The notes under the pieces: model-generated | What the model was told of the DNA's origin: nothing | Seen by the model: only the letters and a program-made list of their open reading frames with translations | Database searches by the model: none | Shown here: one piece after another, positions 34,763 to 45,856 of the stretch | Layout: each line of letters begins with the position of its first letter | How positions within the stretch are numbered: the stretch's first letter is position 1 | Assembly (NCBI GenBank): GCA_023213395.1 | Contig: CM041465.1 | Location: forward strand, 31,627,741 to 31,691,740 | Length of the DNA: 64,000 bases | Direction: 5' to 3' | From: Cycas panzhihuaensis | Taxonomy: Eukaryota; Cycadophyta | Program-made: the position numbers and the translations under genes

Positions 34763-35600
34763 CTGAAGAAGGACCTTGCTAAAACTTTTGAATTGTCTGA
34801 CCTCGGGTTGATGAAATATTACTTGGGAATTGAAGTAACTCAAAAGGATGGCAAAATCTTTCTCTCCCAAGAAAAATATATCAACGATCTTCTGACAAAG
34901 TTTTAGTTGGAAGGTGCTCGACCAGTGGATAACACCTATGGAGTCTAATATTAAACCTCTCAGTTGATGGTGACAATAGGGAGGCAGACGCAACACTCTA
35001 CAGGCAACTTGTAGGTAGTCTCATCTATACTACCAACACAAGGCCAGATATTGCACACTCTGTCGGCATTCTTGCAAGATTCATGACAAATCCTAAGCAG
35101 AATCATTGGCAAGCTGTAATACGAGTGTTGAGGTACCTAAAGACGACTAGCAAATATGGTCTATTGTATGAACCCAATGCAGAATTTAAACTTTATGCAT
35201 ACTGCACTTCGACTTTGCCGAGATAAAGACACAAGAAGATCTACGCCTGCACGTAACATTTCTTGGAACAAAGACCAATCTCATGGAGATCCAGACGGAA
35301 GATAGTTGCGCACTCAACCGCCAAGCCGAGTACATTCGCTTCTCGAGACAAGCAAGGAGGTGATATGGCTTAGAAAATTGTTGAATACATTAAATGCCAC
35401 CCAAACAAGTTCTACTAGCTTACATGTAGATAATGAATCTACAATCCAGATGGCTAAAAATCCTGTATTTCATGATCGTACCAAACATATAAGTACAAAA
35501 GTCCACAGGATTAGAGAATTAGTTCATGATGGCACAATTCAATTGGAGTACCGCCTACGCCAGATCAAGTGGCCGATATCTTCACCAAACCACTGAAGAG
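34763..35600 (+). pseudogene. Copia A polymerase end and RNase H
   Basis: LKKDLAKTFELSDLGLMKYYLG continues directly after the shared stop. A private TAG (about 34903; B has CAG) and a cluster of indels around 34930-34960 and 35200-35340 break it. The RNase H acid motif YADS...AGDKDTGRSTSGY seen in B is destroyed here. The C-terminal block VIWLRKLLNTLNATQTSS and DRTKHISTKVHRIREL are readable. Confidence 0.88.
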
Positions 35601-36080
35601 GGTGAAGTTTGAATAGTTCCGAAAGCAACTCGGCCTTAGGGCCTCCATCTCTGACTGATTGAAGGAGATGACAATAGAACCATCATACTCTGTCTCATTC
35701 GTGAAAACCCCTTGTGGGCACGGAAGGACAAGAGTAAGTCTCTGCTCTATCCCATTCGTGAAAACCCCATGTGGGCGCGAAAAGATAAGGGTTGTATCAT
35801 TTTGGAAAATCGGAACCTGTGAAAACCCGAAAGGGCATGGGGGAATGACCAAATGGTATATGGAAACTCAGTAGATTTTAGCTACAAAATTCATTGTACT
35901 GATTGGCTATCTGGCTACATTTAAAGAGCTGCCTGAGCCAGGTTAGTAGATTAGAAAATTTGTGGGTTTTCTTCCCCATGAGGGTTTCCCACAAAAGTGT
36001 CATATTAGTTTGCTTTGTAAGAGGCTGAAATGAAGACGTCATAGGATAGAATAAAATAGGATGAAATGACCTTCTACCAT
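35601..36080 (+). other. 3' untranslated region of copia A with triplicate motif
   Basis: Contains three imperfect copies of GTGAAAACCCC-NNGTGGGC at 35701, 35758 and 35819 (spacing 57 and 61). B has the same three at the same spacing. No coding frame seen. Confidence 0.75.
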
Positions 36081-36092
36081 TAAGGGGGAGAT
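36081..36092 (+). promoter_or_regulatory. Polypurine tract of copia A
   Basis: TAAGGGGGAGAT directly before the 3' LTR. CATTAA (36078-36083) and TTAATG (36102-36107) are complementary across an 18-nt loop holding the tract. Confidence 0.9.
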
Positions 36093-36389
36093 TGAAAAGG
36101 GTTAATGACATAAAGTCATTACATTAGTTGATTATTTCGAAAAAGGGTCTTAAGTGAACTTTAAATTAGATCACTTAAGTGAAATGCACTTTCATGTGCA
36201 TTATGTGTAATTTCATTTCACCTAACTCTAATGCTCCCTCTCTCAATATAAAAATAAAGCTCAATGGAGGAGATTTATTCTTACCTCCCCATTTTGTGAG
36301 AGCTACTTTCTTTCTCTCAAGTCTCTCTTGCTCCCATGTTTGCCTTTGTGTTTAGTGCATGGAGATGAAGGATAGATCCACTCTTTTCA
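36093..36389 (+). repeat. 3' LTR of copia A
   Basis: 297 bp; 7 differences from the 5' LTR by eye; flanked by the CTTCT duplication. Confidence 0.96.
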
Positions 36390-37066
36390 CTTCTCCCTCG
36401 GTCTGATCCACGATAATTTCCTTTATTGGTGGTGCCCCTACCTCAAATACTCACTCCAGATGAGAATGCATTCTCTAATTCGTTCTTGAGGTTAGTTTCA
36501 ATCTGCTCATGATGTAGGAGTTGACCACAAATGGTAGTGAAGGAGGGTCGCGCAATTTCTGCCATCAACTTATAAGATGTGAAGGAGTTCCAGAATCGGG
36601 GAGGAAGTTTGTGCATAATAAGATCAATGAGGTCACCATCTGAATAATTCACCCCAACTGACACCAAGTTCTCATGAAGTAGCTTGAATCATCCAAGGAA
36701 GTAGGTGAAGTCTTCTGATTCAGACATCCTTAGTGTAGCCATTTGGTTTTTGAGTGCCATGACACGCGCACTGCTTTTCTAAGCATACAATGTCTTCAAT
36801 GCGGTCCAAGCCTCGTGAGGAGTGGTGGCATCGGCTATGTGAGGTAGGATGGAGTCTGCAACTGACAGAGTTATGGAGGCAAGTGCAAGGCCTTTTTGTT
36901 CCAGGTACACCTCCTTTTCAACAGCATCCACAAGTTCACGTTTGATGATCTCCGTCTGGTCCCAAGCACCTTGAGCCGCTAGTATAGATCTCATCTTGGT
37001 CTTCCATGATTCATAGTTGTCACCAGTGAGTTTTTCGAACTCGAAAAGTTGAAGAGAGGAGGCCAT
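36390..37066 (-). pseudogene. Copia C Gag
   Basis: Starts at the ATG at 37064-37066 (MASSLQLFEFEKLTGDNYES) and shows the copia Gag pattern (NYESWKTKMRSILAAQGAWD; EAWTALKTLYA). It continues in frame through a stop to HKLPPRFWNSFTSYKLM and QLLHHEQIETNL. The rest is across copia A at 26244. Confidence 0.88.
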
Positions 37067-37104
37067 GGCAAGGTGAGTAATTCTATCAAGTCTAGACACA
37101 GAAC

Positions 37105-37393
37105 ACATGTAACACATCTTATCCTACTCTAAGGTGGCTTTCCTTATGCGTCTCGCTTCCCACATGTAATACATCTTATCCTACTCTCTCTCACTTATGA
37201 TCTATAAATACATGATTGAGGTAGAATAGTGAACATTGAGTCAAGATGGAGTCCATTATGATATTATTATGGTTATGGAGACATTGTGATGTAATTATTT
37301 TTATTATGAGTTAATACTATCATATTATATTCATTGTTCTATTGTTCTTGAATATTAAATGATCTTGATTGATTTCCATTGCATATTTCAACA
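37105..37393 (+). repeat. 5' LTR of D, 5'-truncated
   Basis: Lacks the first 150 or so bases present in the 3' LTR and joins directly to copia C. The phrase ACATCTTATCCTACTCT occurs twice here (near 37112 and 37163) but once in the 3' LTR. TATA box TATAAATA at 37203-37210. Confidence 0.8.
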
Positions 37394-37405
37394 TGGTATC
37401 AGAGC
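37394..37405 (+). promoter_or_regulatory. Primer binding site of D
   Basis: TGGTATCAGAGC, a perfect tRNA-iMet complement, directly after the LTR. Confidence 0.92.
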
Positions 37406-39857
37406 GTATTCTCCTGCCTATTTGAGAGCGAGTTGCTTGTCAAGTTCATCCGTGTTTAGATTCACCATTTTCTTGATGCATGTGGAGGTGGCTCCGTAGA
37501 TTCTATTACTAGTTTGTAGTTCCGCTTGTAGAGGATGAAACCCTAAGGTCATCGGAATATTTTTACTAGGTAATATTGTTCCTTTGATTTGAGAAGGAAA
37601 CTTTGTGCCATGGATTTATAGCTGGTATGAATTTGTGAAGCAGAAGATTGATGGTATATGAATGTTTCTTTAATTTGTTGGCCATTAAATTCTGGTTGTA
37701 TGGTGATAGTGAAAGGTTTATACCAATTTTGTGCTAAAATCTATTATGAAAATCACTAAGAAGAACTTGTTGGTGAAATCTGAGCATGTATGAATGAACC
37801 CTAGTTATAGACCATAGAATCATCGCTACATATGAAAAGTCAATCATGAGATATGTTGTACATGCTTATTTTCTAAGTATCGTGGATATACGTGGCTTCG
37901 TCATAGTGTTATCAGACAGAACCAACCAATTCTGCTAACAACCCTTGAAAAAGCATTTGTTATCAGAACACGAAGAGGGGAAGAAGTGTGTCAGAAAGAT
38001 TGCAAGTACCGCCAAGATTGCAAATTTCCACCAAGGAGTAATAGGATTGGCCCTGTGCAAGGAAACGTAGATTGCAGATCACAGATCACTCTGACCATTG
38101 TAAGGGCATCTACATAAAAGCTACAGATATGTTTGTATCAAAGAATTTTTCACCTCTTGACAGAAAATTCTTGCCCTTCAAAAAGGGAACGCTGAATTCG
38201 CTTACTTTCATTCTTTTAAGGACGTCATAACCTGATAAATTTGATAGCTACTGATGATAGTATTGTTGACGGAAAACCTAAACAGGTCATTCCTACTATT
38301 CCTTCCAGTTGACTCTCATATTCTTGGTGCTAGGACAATCTCGACTGAGAATCATTCGTTCCTTCTATCAACAATCTTTGATTTCAGTAGAAGTTGTTTG
38401 TCGTTCATTTTTGGCCCTTCAATTGACTGAGCTTCATACCATCCATCTTGAGTTTGAATTCTGAGGAATAAAGAAGACTGCGTGAAGAAAGCCCTGCCAT
38501 GAAGAAAAACCATGCGTGACTACCTACAATAAAAAGAACAACCATGTGAAGTTTCCCATCATCCGCTATCGATCATCTAGTAGCAGCCCTTCTCCATTAC
38601 CTTGTTGGAAGCATTGACTTGTCCTGTCGTCATTGCACCCTTTCGTTCATCTATGTGTTTGTTCTTTGTGCATATATGTGGTTTGAGAACCCCTACGCCT
38701 ATTATGTTTCGTTCAATCGCCAAGTTCATGTGAAAATTTGCAAAGATATATGGAGATTTCTGTCAATTATGTGGCCCATGAAACGCATGTTGCCACACAA
38801 AGGTGAAAGCTATAGAATGCCATAGAAACAATCAACGTCGGTAACTATGAGTAGATGTAAGAGTCTGAACTGAAGTCATATTCATGAGATAATGATCACA
38901 GATGTCTATTCATTGATATTTGAGCATAGGCAATGCAAATCAAAGTTTAATTTTTTGAATAGAATCATAGAGTCTTAGGTCTAGTAGTTACCATAGACTG
39001 CAATGCACCAGAGATCTACGTAAAACCTCCTGAGAACTGGCTCTCACCCCAATTCATCTCAGTAAAAAAGAAAACATCTGGAGGACATCATAATTGCGCC
39101 AGAGGAGTTGAAGGAAAGAGGTATCAAGTGAATGTCATGGTTGCCACAAAAAGGAATTATTGTCTGCCATGAAACTCTGGTCAAGTTGTGAAGATAGAAA
39201 AGGCCTACATGAAAGCTAGCCAAAATTTTCTCTACATGAATGAGAACAATCCCGAAGTTAAAGCACCCGAAGTCGAAGTGAAGTCTGTCATAAATTTTGA
39301 GTTGCAGAGTCAAAAATGATCATAGGCATGAGTTAGGGTTTAGTTTCTTCAAAATTCTGTTTAAATTAGAATAGATTGGAAAGCCTCTTGAAATCTGCCA
39401 ACATTATATCTTTTGTAAAGTGAAAATTAAAATAAATCGAATTGGATACATTTTGAAATCCGCGCGGATGCAAAATAAATTAAAGTGGATTCAATTATAT
39501 TTGGCAATATCAAATTGGATTCAATCAAATTGAAATGTGTTTTGAAATCTGCTAGCCCCTAGCAGTTAAGCCCCCGGCCACATGGAGTGCTAATGTGACC
39601 TACCACCAATTTTCTAAAGGGGCTTAATCCCTAACGTCAACAATTTAGTTTTATAAGGGGATTCATGCACGTTTTACTTTATATCCTTGCATTCAGGTAT
39701 CCATTTTCCAAACCATCTAAGCCATTGGAACCGTATTTCAGAAACGAACATTTTGGTATAAGATTTGAAGGTATTTGTTGTTGTTTTGATAGAGTTACTT
39801 ATGTTTGAAGTTCATGCATGAATCTTGAGTAATGTGTTTGTAATCAACTCAGACTCA
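37406..39857 (+). other. Long leader of D without recognisable coding sequence
   Basis: About 2.45 kb with no supported frame. A 68-codon frame at 38619 has no recognisable motif. Confidence 0.5.
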
Positions 39858-40814
39858 CATCATGGCACTGGAAGATATTATTGTTTTTATGTCAGAAAAG
39901 AATGAATTTTGGGTAATAGATAGTAACATAGCCTTGCCCAAATATATCAGAATTAATTTTCAAATTTAGAAAATTAAAATGGAATGCATATTTATGGCTA
40001 AAAGGTTATGGAAAGTTGTTTATAATTCTACTACAATTAATGAAGAAGGGGAGGAAAATTTCAAGAAGAAGAACAAAGTAGCCATTGATGTGATGCTTAT
40101 AACTTTTGACAAGGAAAACCTTTTTCCTTCCTACCAATTCCTCTTCATGCAATTCATGATCTTGGCACTGCTAACAAAGTATGGAATTTGTTGAAGGATG
40201 CATATGAAAAGAGCCCTCAAGAGGTGCAAGAGGCTCTTGAAAGGGCAAATAAAACTATTGACAGTTGTAACACAGGTAAAGAAGATGATTCAAATGAAAA
40301 GGATGAAGGTGATGGAACCACTCTTGAATGTGTTGTTGAATCTATGCATGATGAGATTAATGACTTGATTGCTAACAATGGTGATCAAGCAATAGGAATT
40401 CCTCTAGATGAATCTATTGCTTTAGGGGAGGATGAGGTCAACTATGTTTGTTCCTTTGAAGATTTTGTTGAGTCAATTCATGATTCGATTATTGGTTCTA
40501 ATCCCAATTATTCTCAAGATGATGATGACTTTGCTCCAGAGATTGAAGAAATTGTTTGTGGACATACTAATCAAAGGGAGGAACACATACAAGATGTTGA
40601 TGCTCATATTTTAAATAATGTTGATTCTTCTTTTGATGACTTATCTTCAAATTTTGACATTGGTTCAATAGATGTTGATCACTCATATATTGAAGAAAAT
40701 GAAGACAAGCAGGTGATGCCTAAACTGATGACTGAAGACATACTTGATATACACCTCAAATTCCAAGATGTTTTTGATGAGTACCTACCGGATTACTTGC
40801 CAGATTCACACTAG
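39858..40814 (+). pseudogene. Gag-like frame of D with acidic C-terminus
   Basis: From about 39858 (MALEDIIVFMSEKNEF) the reading shows a copia-type Gag N-terminus: NFQI*KIKMECIFMAKRLWK (TAG where Trp is usual), FKKKNKVAIDVMLI, then after a frame change HDLGTANKVWNLLKDAYEKS. It passes into an open 208-residue, strongly acidic tail (Asp/Glu-rich, with a run of four Asp) without a zinc knuckle or protease. The last residues, KFQDVFDEYLPDYLP, faintly resemble the lead-in to a gypsy polymerase. This could be a Gag fused to foreign sequence. Confidence 0.6.
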
Positions 40815-40906
40815 GCCCAAGTTGATTTGATTATGATCTACTACATATTTTACATGACAAAGGATTCATTCTTTCATATGAAAATGAAGAAAGTTAAACT
40901 CAAGGA

Positions 40907-41099
40907 TGTAAAAGGTAATGTTTTATCTTAAGTAACTTAGACTCATTTATAATTATGCCACGTGGCATAAAGCCATTTATCAGTATTTAGGTGGTTGATA
41001 AACCAATTTGAAACTCTCTCATATGTACAATATAAATGAGTGATAGACATCATAATAAAGAGCATCTTTTGACAGAAATAAACATTGAATAGTTTTTCA
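40907..41099 (+). repeat. 5' LTR of copia F
   Basis: 193 bp, TGTAAAAGG to AGTTTTTCA; TATAAAT at 41031-41037. Confidence 0.95.
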
Positions 41100-41111
41100 T
41101 GGTTTCAGAGC
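41100..41111 (+). promoter_or_regulatory. Primer binding site of copia F
   Basis: TGGTTTCAGAGC, one mismatch from the tRNA-iMet complement, with no spacer after the LTR. Confidence 0.88.
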
Positions 41112-41807
41112 AGGTTATCCTGCAGAGAATGAGAGAAGGAGAATCAGTTTTGTGATCTGAAAGAGGAAGAAATTTGGAGTCCAAATTGGGACCAAGAAGT
41201 GAAGTTTTTTTTAAGTAATAGTGAAAGACAAAAGGAAAGCAAAGCGATGCGAAACGGTGCGATACGATGCGGAAGAGTACAGTTATGCGGCACGGACAAA
41301 ATTCGAAATACTCAGATGTGTCTGAAATTTTACTAGGAGATTTGTCCTTGCGAGGCCGTCACTTTCTTTCAAAGGATCGAAGTCTGAAAATTTCATTTTA
41401 ATCCGTTTTCGGGCAGTTTTCAGTGGCCGCGGGTTTAATCATTCTACTGATTTTTTCTTCTAATCAGAGCATTGATTCCAGGTAAAATCTGACCGAAAAT
41501 CTTCTCTAGGGTAATATCGACTGATTGGGATAATTTTTTGAAGTTTTTTCAGAATATTTTTTGAGAAACAAAGATTTTTCTCTAAAAACCCTAGCCACCT
41601 TTATGAAATTCGATTGCATTTTCTGACCTACCCGTTAAGTTTTCGGGAAAAATAATTCCAGATCTGGAATCCTCACACTCAGATCTTTCTTTTGACACCC
41701 TAATTTTGCTCATCCGTACAAGTTGATTTTTCCATACAAATCTATACCGTATAGCCATACAGCCCTGTACTTTCATACTTAGAGGTGACACATTAATATT
41801 CTAAAAA
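41112..41807 (+). other. Leader of copia F
   Basis: Untranslated. Has a GCGA(A/T)(A/G)C-rich stretch near 41245-41275. CCGTACAAGTTG and ATCTATACCGTA just before the Gag ATG are shared in kind with the leader of copia E. Confidence 0.65.
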
Positions 41808-42788
41808 TGGCTTCCTCAGTTATTGCCCTTCCTGAAGCTGATAAACTCACGAAGATGAACTTTAGCCTATGGAAAATCAAGATTGAAGGACTTTTAAGAG
41901 CAAAGGGAGCATAGAAAATTGTTACTGGTGAAGAAAAAAAACCCACAGACATAGTTGATCAAATAACTTGGGAAGAAAAAGATAATATTGCAATTGGAAT
42001 TCTAAAACTTTCCATTTCAGATTCTCTTCTGTCTTATGTGGATGGTGTAGAGTCCTCCTCACAAATTTGGAATATAGTAACTTCCTTATTCAGTCAGAAA
42101 AATGAGGCCAGGATAATCGCAATAAGGGAAACTTAGACTGAGAGAAAATCAATCTATATCTGAATTTGTGGCCAAAATAAATAGCACAAAGAATGAGCTT
42201 ATTTCTGCAGGAGATAAAATCCCAGATCTAGAATTGGTGCACCTTGTCCTGAACAAACTTCCCAAATCTTTTGATAACATGGTCAACATGTTAACAGGAA
42301 GTGGTCAAACAACAAAGATGACATTTAAAGGATTAGCAGGCCATATGTTAAATCAAGAACAAAGAAATAAACGATATGAAGAGGATGCTGCTGAAATAGA
42401 AGAAGCCTTTGTATCAAGATTTAACATAGGACGAGGACACACTCAACCAAGCTTCAGAGGACGAGGTCGAATTCAAACATCAAACTTCAGAGGATACTGG
42501 ATTGATGGAAGAGGCAGAGGAAGATCTACACCACCAAGAGATGCAAGAGTTTGCTTCAATTGTGGGAAACCTGGACATTTTTCAAATAATTGTCATGTCT
42601 TTGATGTCTGTTACCATTGTGGTCAATCTAGTCACTTTCCCTATCAATGCAGGAAAGCAATACTTCAGAGAGGGAAACAAATAGCTGGAAACTACAGTAA
42701 AGAAAGAGATCAAGAAATAGAAGAGAATAAAACAGAAACAACCTTTGTGGTTGCATTAACAGCAAGTACAAAAGCATCAGACAACTGA
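41808..42788 (+). pseudogene. Copia F Gag with two zinc knuckles
   Basis: The ATG at 41808 (MASSVIALPEADKLTKMNFS) matches copia E (MASSILALSDNDKLT). A TAG replaces Trp at about 41914 and a frameshift lies near 42137. The C-terminal part is open (42168-42788): HLVLNKLPKSFDNMVNML, an Arg/Gly-rich stretch, then two Cx2Cx4Hx4C knuckles, CFNCGKPGHFSNNC and CYHCGQSSHFPYQC. The frame ends at a TGA just before the protease box, where a Trp codon would be expected. Confidence 0.92.
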
Positions 42789-43726
42789 TACATAGATTCG
42801 GGAGCATCAAACCACATGACAGGAAGAAAAGAATGGTTTGAATCACTCGAACCATACTCATCTAATGGTTCTGTAGAATTAGGAAACAATTTTCCTTTAC
42901 ATATTAAAGGAATTGGAATAGTAGCAGTTGAAATTGATGGAAAAACACAGCGAATTGGCAAAGTGCTCTATGTACCAAGAATGAAAATAAATCTTTTATC
43001 AGTTTCACCATTTCGAAGAAACAACTGGTAACCATTTTTTATACCAGTGGACATTGTTTTGTATTAGACATGAAAAAGGATGGTGCTATAATAGCAGAAG
43101 GTATAGAAAGTGACAATCTTTATAAATTACTTTCTACTCCAATTGTGCCTACATATGATGTAAAATCTTTTGCTGTTTCAAACAAAGACAATAATGAAAT
43201 CTGGCGTTTAAAATATGGACATATCTCAAATGATAGATTAGAACTGTTGAAAAATTCTAACATGGTTACTGGGTTACCAAAGCTATCATTTAATTCTTTT
43301 GTCTATAAGAGTTGTATGATGGGAAAGCAACATCGAAGTCCTTTTTCAGAAAGCACTCATAAGACCAGAAGTAAATTGGAATTAATACATATAGACATTT
43401 GTGGTCCAATTACTCCAAGTTCAATCAATGGAGCAAGGTATTTTCTAACCTTTATTGATGATTTTTCAAGAAAAACCTGGATATATTTCTTAAAAAATAA
43501 ATTTGAAGTTTTTGACCAGTTTAGAGAGCTCAAGGCTGAAGTTGAGTTAGAAAGTAATAACAAAATCAAATGTATTTGGTCTGATGGAGGAGGAGAATAT
43601 ATGTCAAAGAAATTTCTCAACTACTGCAGAGATCATGAGATTCGCAGACAAACAACTACTTGCTACACACCTCAGTCAAATGGAGTTGTAGAACGAATGA
43701 ACAGAACAATTATGGAAATGGCATGA
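42789..43726 (+). pseudogene. Copia F protease and integrase
   Basis: Protease: YIDSGASNHMTG, then GKVLYVPRMKINLLSV, followed by a frameshift near 43025. Integrase: all three catalytic acids remain (HIDICGP, WSDGGGEY, GVVERMNRT), but the zinc site is damaged: IWRLKYGH lacks the first His, and VYKSCMMGKQH has Tyr for the first Cys. A TGA ends the frame at 43724-43726, where Arg is usual. Confidence 0.92.
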
Positions 43727-44992
43727 TGCTTAATTCATGACAGAGGGATTAACAAAGCATATTGGGCAGAAGCAATCAACACAGCAGTATATCTAATAAA
43801 CAGGAGTCCAACGCATGCTCTACAAAAAATTACACCTGAAGATGCGTGGACAAGTCATAAACCTGATGTAAGTAATCTTAAAGTCTTTGGGTGTAAAGCT
43901 TATGTTCACATTCCAAACAAGAAGCATTCAAAGCTAGATAACAAAAGTATAGAATGTATAATGGTTGGCTATAGCTCAAAATCAAAAGCATATAGATGCT
44001 TGGATCCAAAAACTAACAAAATCCATATTAGTAGAGACGTTGTGTTTGATGAAGATCCAGGGAAAGGTCAAAGAGAATATCAAGAAATAGAGGCATTAAC
44101 AAAGACTGCAGATAAACAATCCTCTATATCCTTAGAAGACAAGTCTGACATCACATCTGAAGAGCATACTCCAAGGAGTGAAGAAGATATTTCTCACATT
44201 CAAGATGAAGAGCACAGGGACATTTGTGAACAAGAAACCCCAAAAAGGTTTCCAAAATGGTATCTCAAAACCATTGAAGAAAATAAAGGAGACATCTATG
44301 AGCATAAGACCAGGTCACAGAGACACCAAGCCTTGACATGCTCTCTGGAACCAGTCAATTATGAAGAGGCAAGTAGACATGCAGAATGGAAAGCTACCAT
44401 GAACGAAGAAATTGCTGCAATTCAGAAAAATGAAACTCAGGAACTAGTGGAATGTCCAAACAACAAACCCATAGTAAACTGCAAATGGGTTTACAAAATC
44501 AAAGAGAAATCCAATGGAGAAATAGAAAGATATAAAGCAAGGTTGGTTGCTAAAGGATATACTCAAACAGCAGGTATAGATTATGAAGAAACCTTCTCGC
44601 CGGTAGCAAAGTTGACTACAATAAGGGCAATAATAGCCTTAGCTGCTCAACAAAAATGGAAGATTTATCAACTACATGTAAAAAGTGCCTTTTTAAATGG
44701 AGATCTAAAGGAAGAGGTATATATGTATCAACCTGAAGGCTATTGTAAACCAGGGCAAGAAAATCTAGTATGCAGGTTAAAAAAGGCTCTCTACGGACTC
44801 AAACAAACTCCTAGAGCTTGGTATGCAAAACTAGATCAGTATCTAATACACAACAACTTTCACAGATGCGAGTCAGATCCAAGTCTGTATGTAAAACTCA
44901 ACAGAGGAAAGGTAACAATTATTGCAGCATATGTAGATAACATGCTACTCACAGGAAATGATGATGGCTCAATTGTATTTATCAAAAACTAG
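43727..44992 (+). pseudogene. Copia F integrase end and reverse transcriptase
   Basis: Integrase end: YWAEAINTAVYLINRSP, KHSKLDNKSIECIMVGYS. An acidic linker leads to KRFPKWYLKTIEENKG and the polymerase. The two active-site boxes read YQLHVKSAFLNGDL (His for the catalytic Asp) and AAYVDNMLLTGND (YVDN for YVDD). Either change alone should kill polymerase activity. The frame ends at a TAG where CAG is usual (IKN*LEKVFEMTDLG). Confidence 0.94.
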
Positions 44993-45790
44993 CTTGAAAA
45001 GGTTTTTGAGATGACTGATTTGGGAATTCTCCATTACTATCTTGGAATAGAAGTGAATCAGACAAGTGATTTCATTGGATTATCTCAATCCAAATACATA
45101 AAGAACATACTAAAAAAATTCAATATGGAGAACTGCAATAGCTGTGTCACACCAATGGAAACCAGCTGTATTCTGAGCTCAAATATAGAAGAACAAAAGG
45201 TAGATGCCACCTTGTATAGACAATTAGTCGGAAGTCTGATCTATCTCACTACCACCAGACTAGATATAGCCTTTTCTGTAGGAGTAATTTCCAGATTCAT
45301 GCAAGAACCAAAAGTCTCTCATTGGCAGCAAAACGAATACTCAGATATTTGAAAGGAACTATAAATCTTGAGTTAAGATACAATCAAAACAAGAACATAG
45401 TTCTGTCAGGTTATAGTGATTCAGATTGGGCAGGTGACAAGACAGAAAGAAAATCTACTACAGGGTATTGTTTCTTCTTGGGATCAGCAGCAATTTCGGG
45501 GAACAACAAAAAACAATCCGCAATAGCATTGTCATCTACAGAAGCCGAGTACAAATCAGCAGTCAGTGCAGCCTGCGAAGCCATTTGGATCAGACAGCTA
45601 TTGAAGGATCTTGGACAAGAACAAACAGAATCAACTACTCTGTTTTGTGATAATCAAAGCACTATCAAGATGACAAAAAATCATGTGTTTCATGCAAGAA
45701 CAAAACACATAGAAGTTCATCATCACTTCATCAGAGAGAAGGTTTAAAATAAAGAAATCGGGCTCGTATCGCAAATCAAGATCAAGCAAT
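44993..45790 (+). pseudogene. Copia F polymerase end and RNase H
   Basis: LEKVFEMTDLGILHYYLGIE, RQLVGSLIYLTTTRLDI, then a small indel near 45330. RNase [48 protein letters not shown]. Acidic residues of the RNase H site are present. A TAA at about 45746 precedes the terminal TKAL block. Confidence 0.92.
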
Positions 45791-45856
45791 GAGATATCTT
45801 CACAAAAGCTTTGAGTAGAAGTAAATTTCAATTTTTCAGAGACAAATTAGGAATAA

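Larger units (their letters stand above)
26245..36389 (+). mobile_element. Copia A, complete structure, with N nested inside
   Basis: The two 297-bp LTRs differ at 7 positions by eye. The primer site is perfect, a polypurine tract is present, and the 5-bp target duplication CTTCT is perfect (26240-26244 and 36390-36394). The coding region is broken by stops and shifts. Without N the element is about 7.5 kb, and B (56641 on) is a sister copy. Confidence 0.96.
22563..37098 (-). mobile_element. Copia C, 5'-truncated, split by copia A
   Basis: The minus-strand element has a 3' LTR at 22563-22803 and internal parts at 22804-26244 and 36390-37066. Rejoining at the CTTCT duplication of A restores the order Gag, protease, integrase, polymerase, RNase H. 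Its 5' LTR and primer site are missing: just beyond the Gag start the sequence becomes the LTR of D. Confidence 0.88.

Noticed and set aside
38619-38825. 68-residue frame in the leader of D
   Set aside because: Short, no motif, surrounded by stops.
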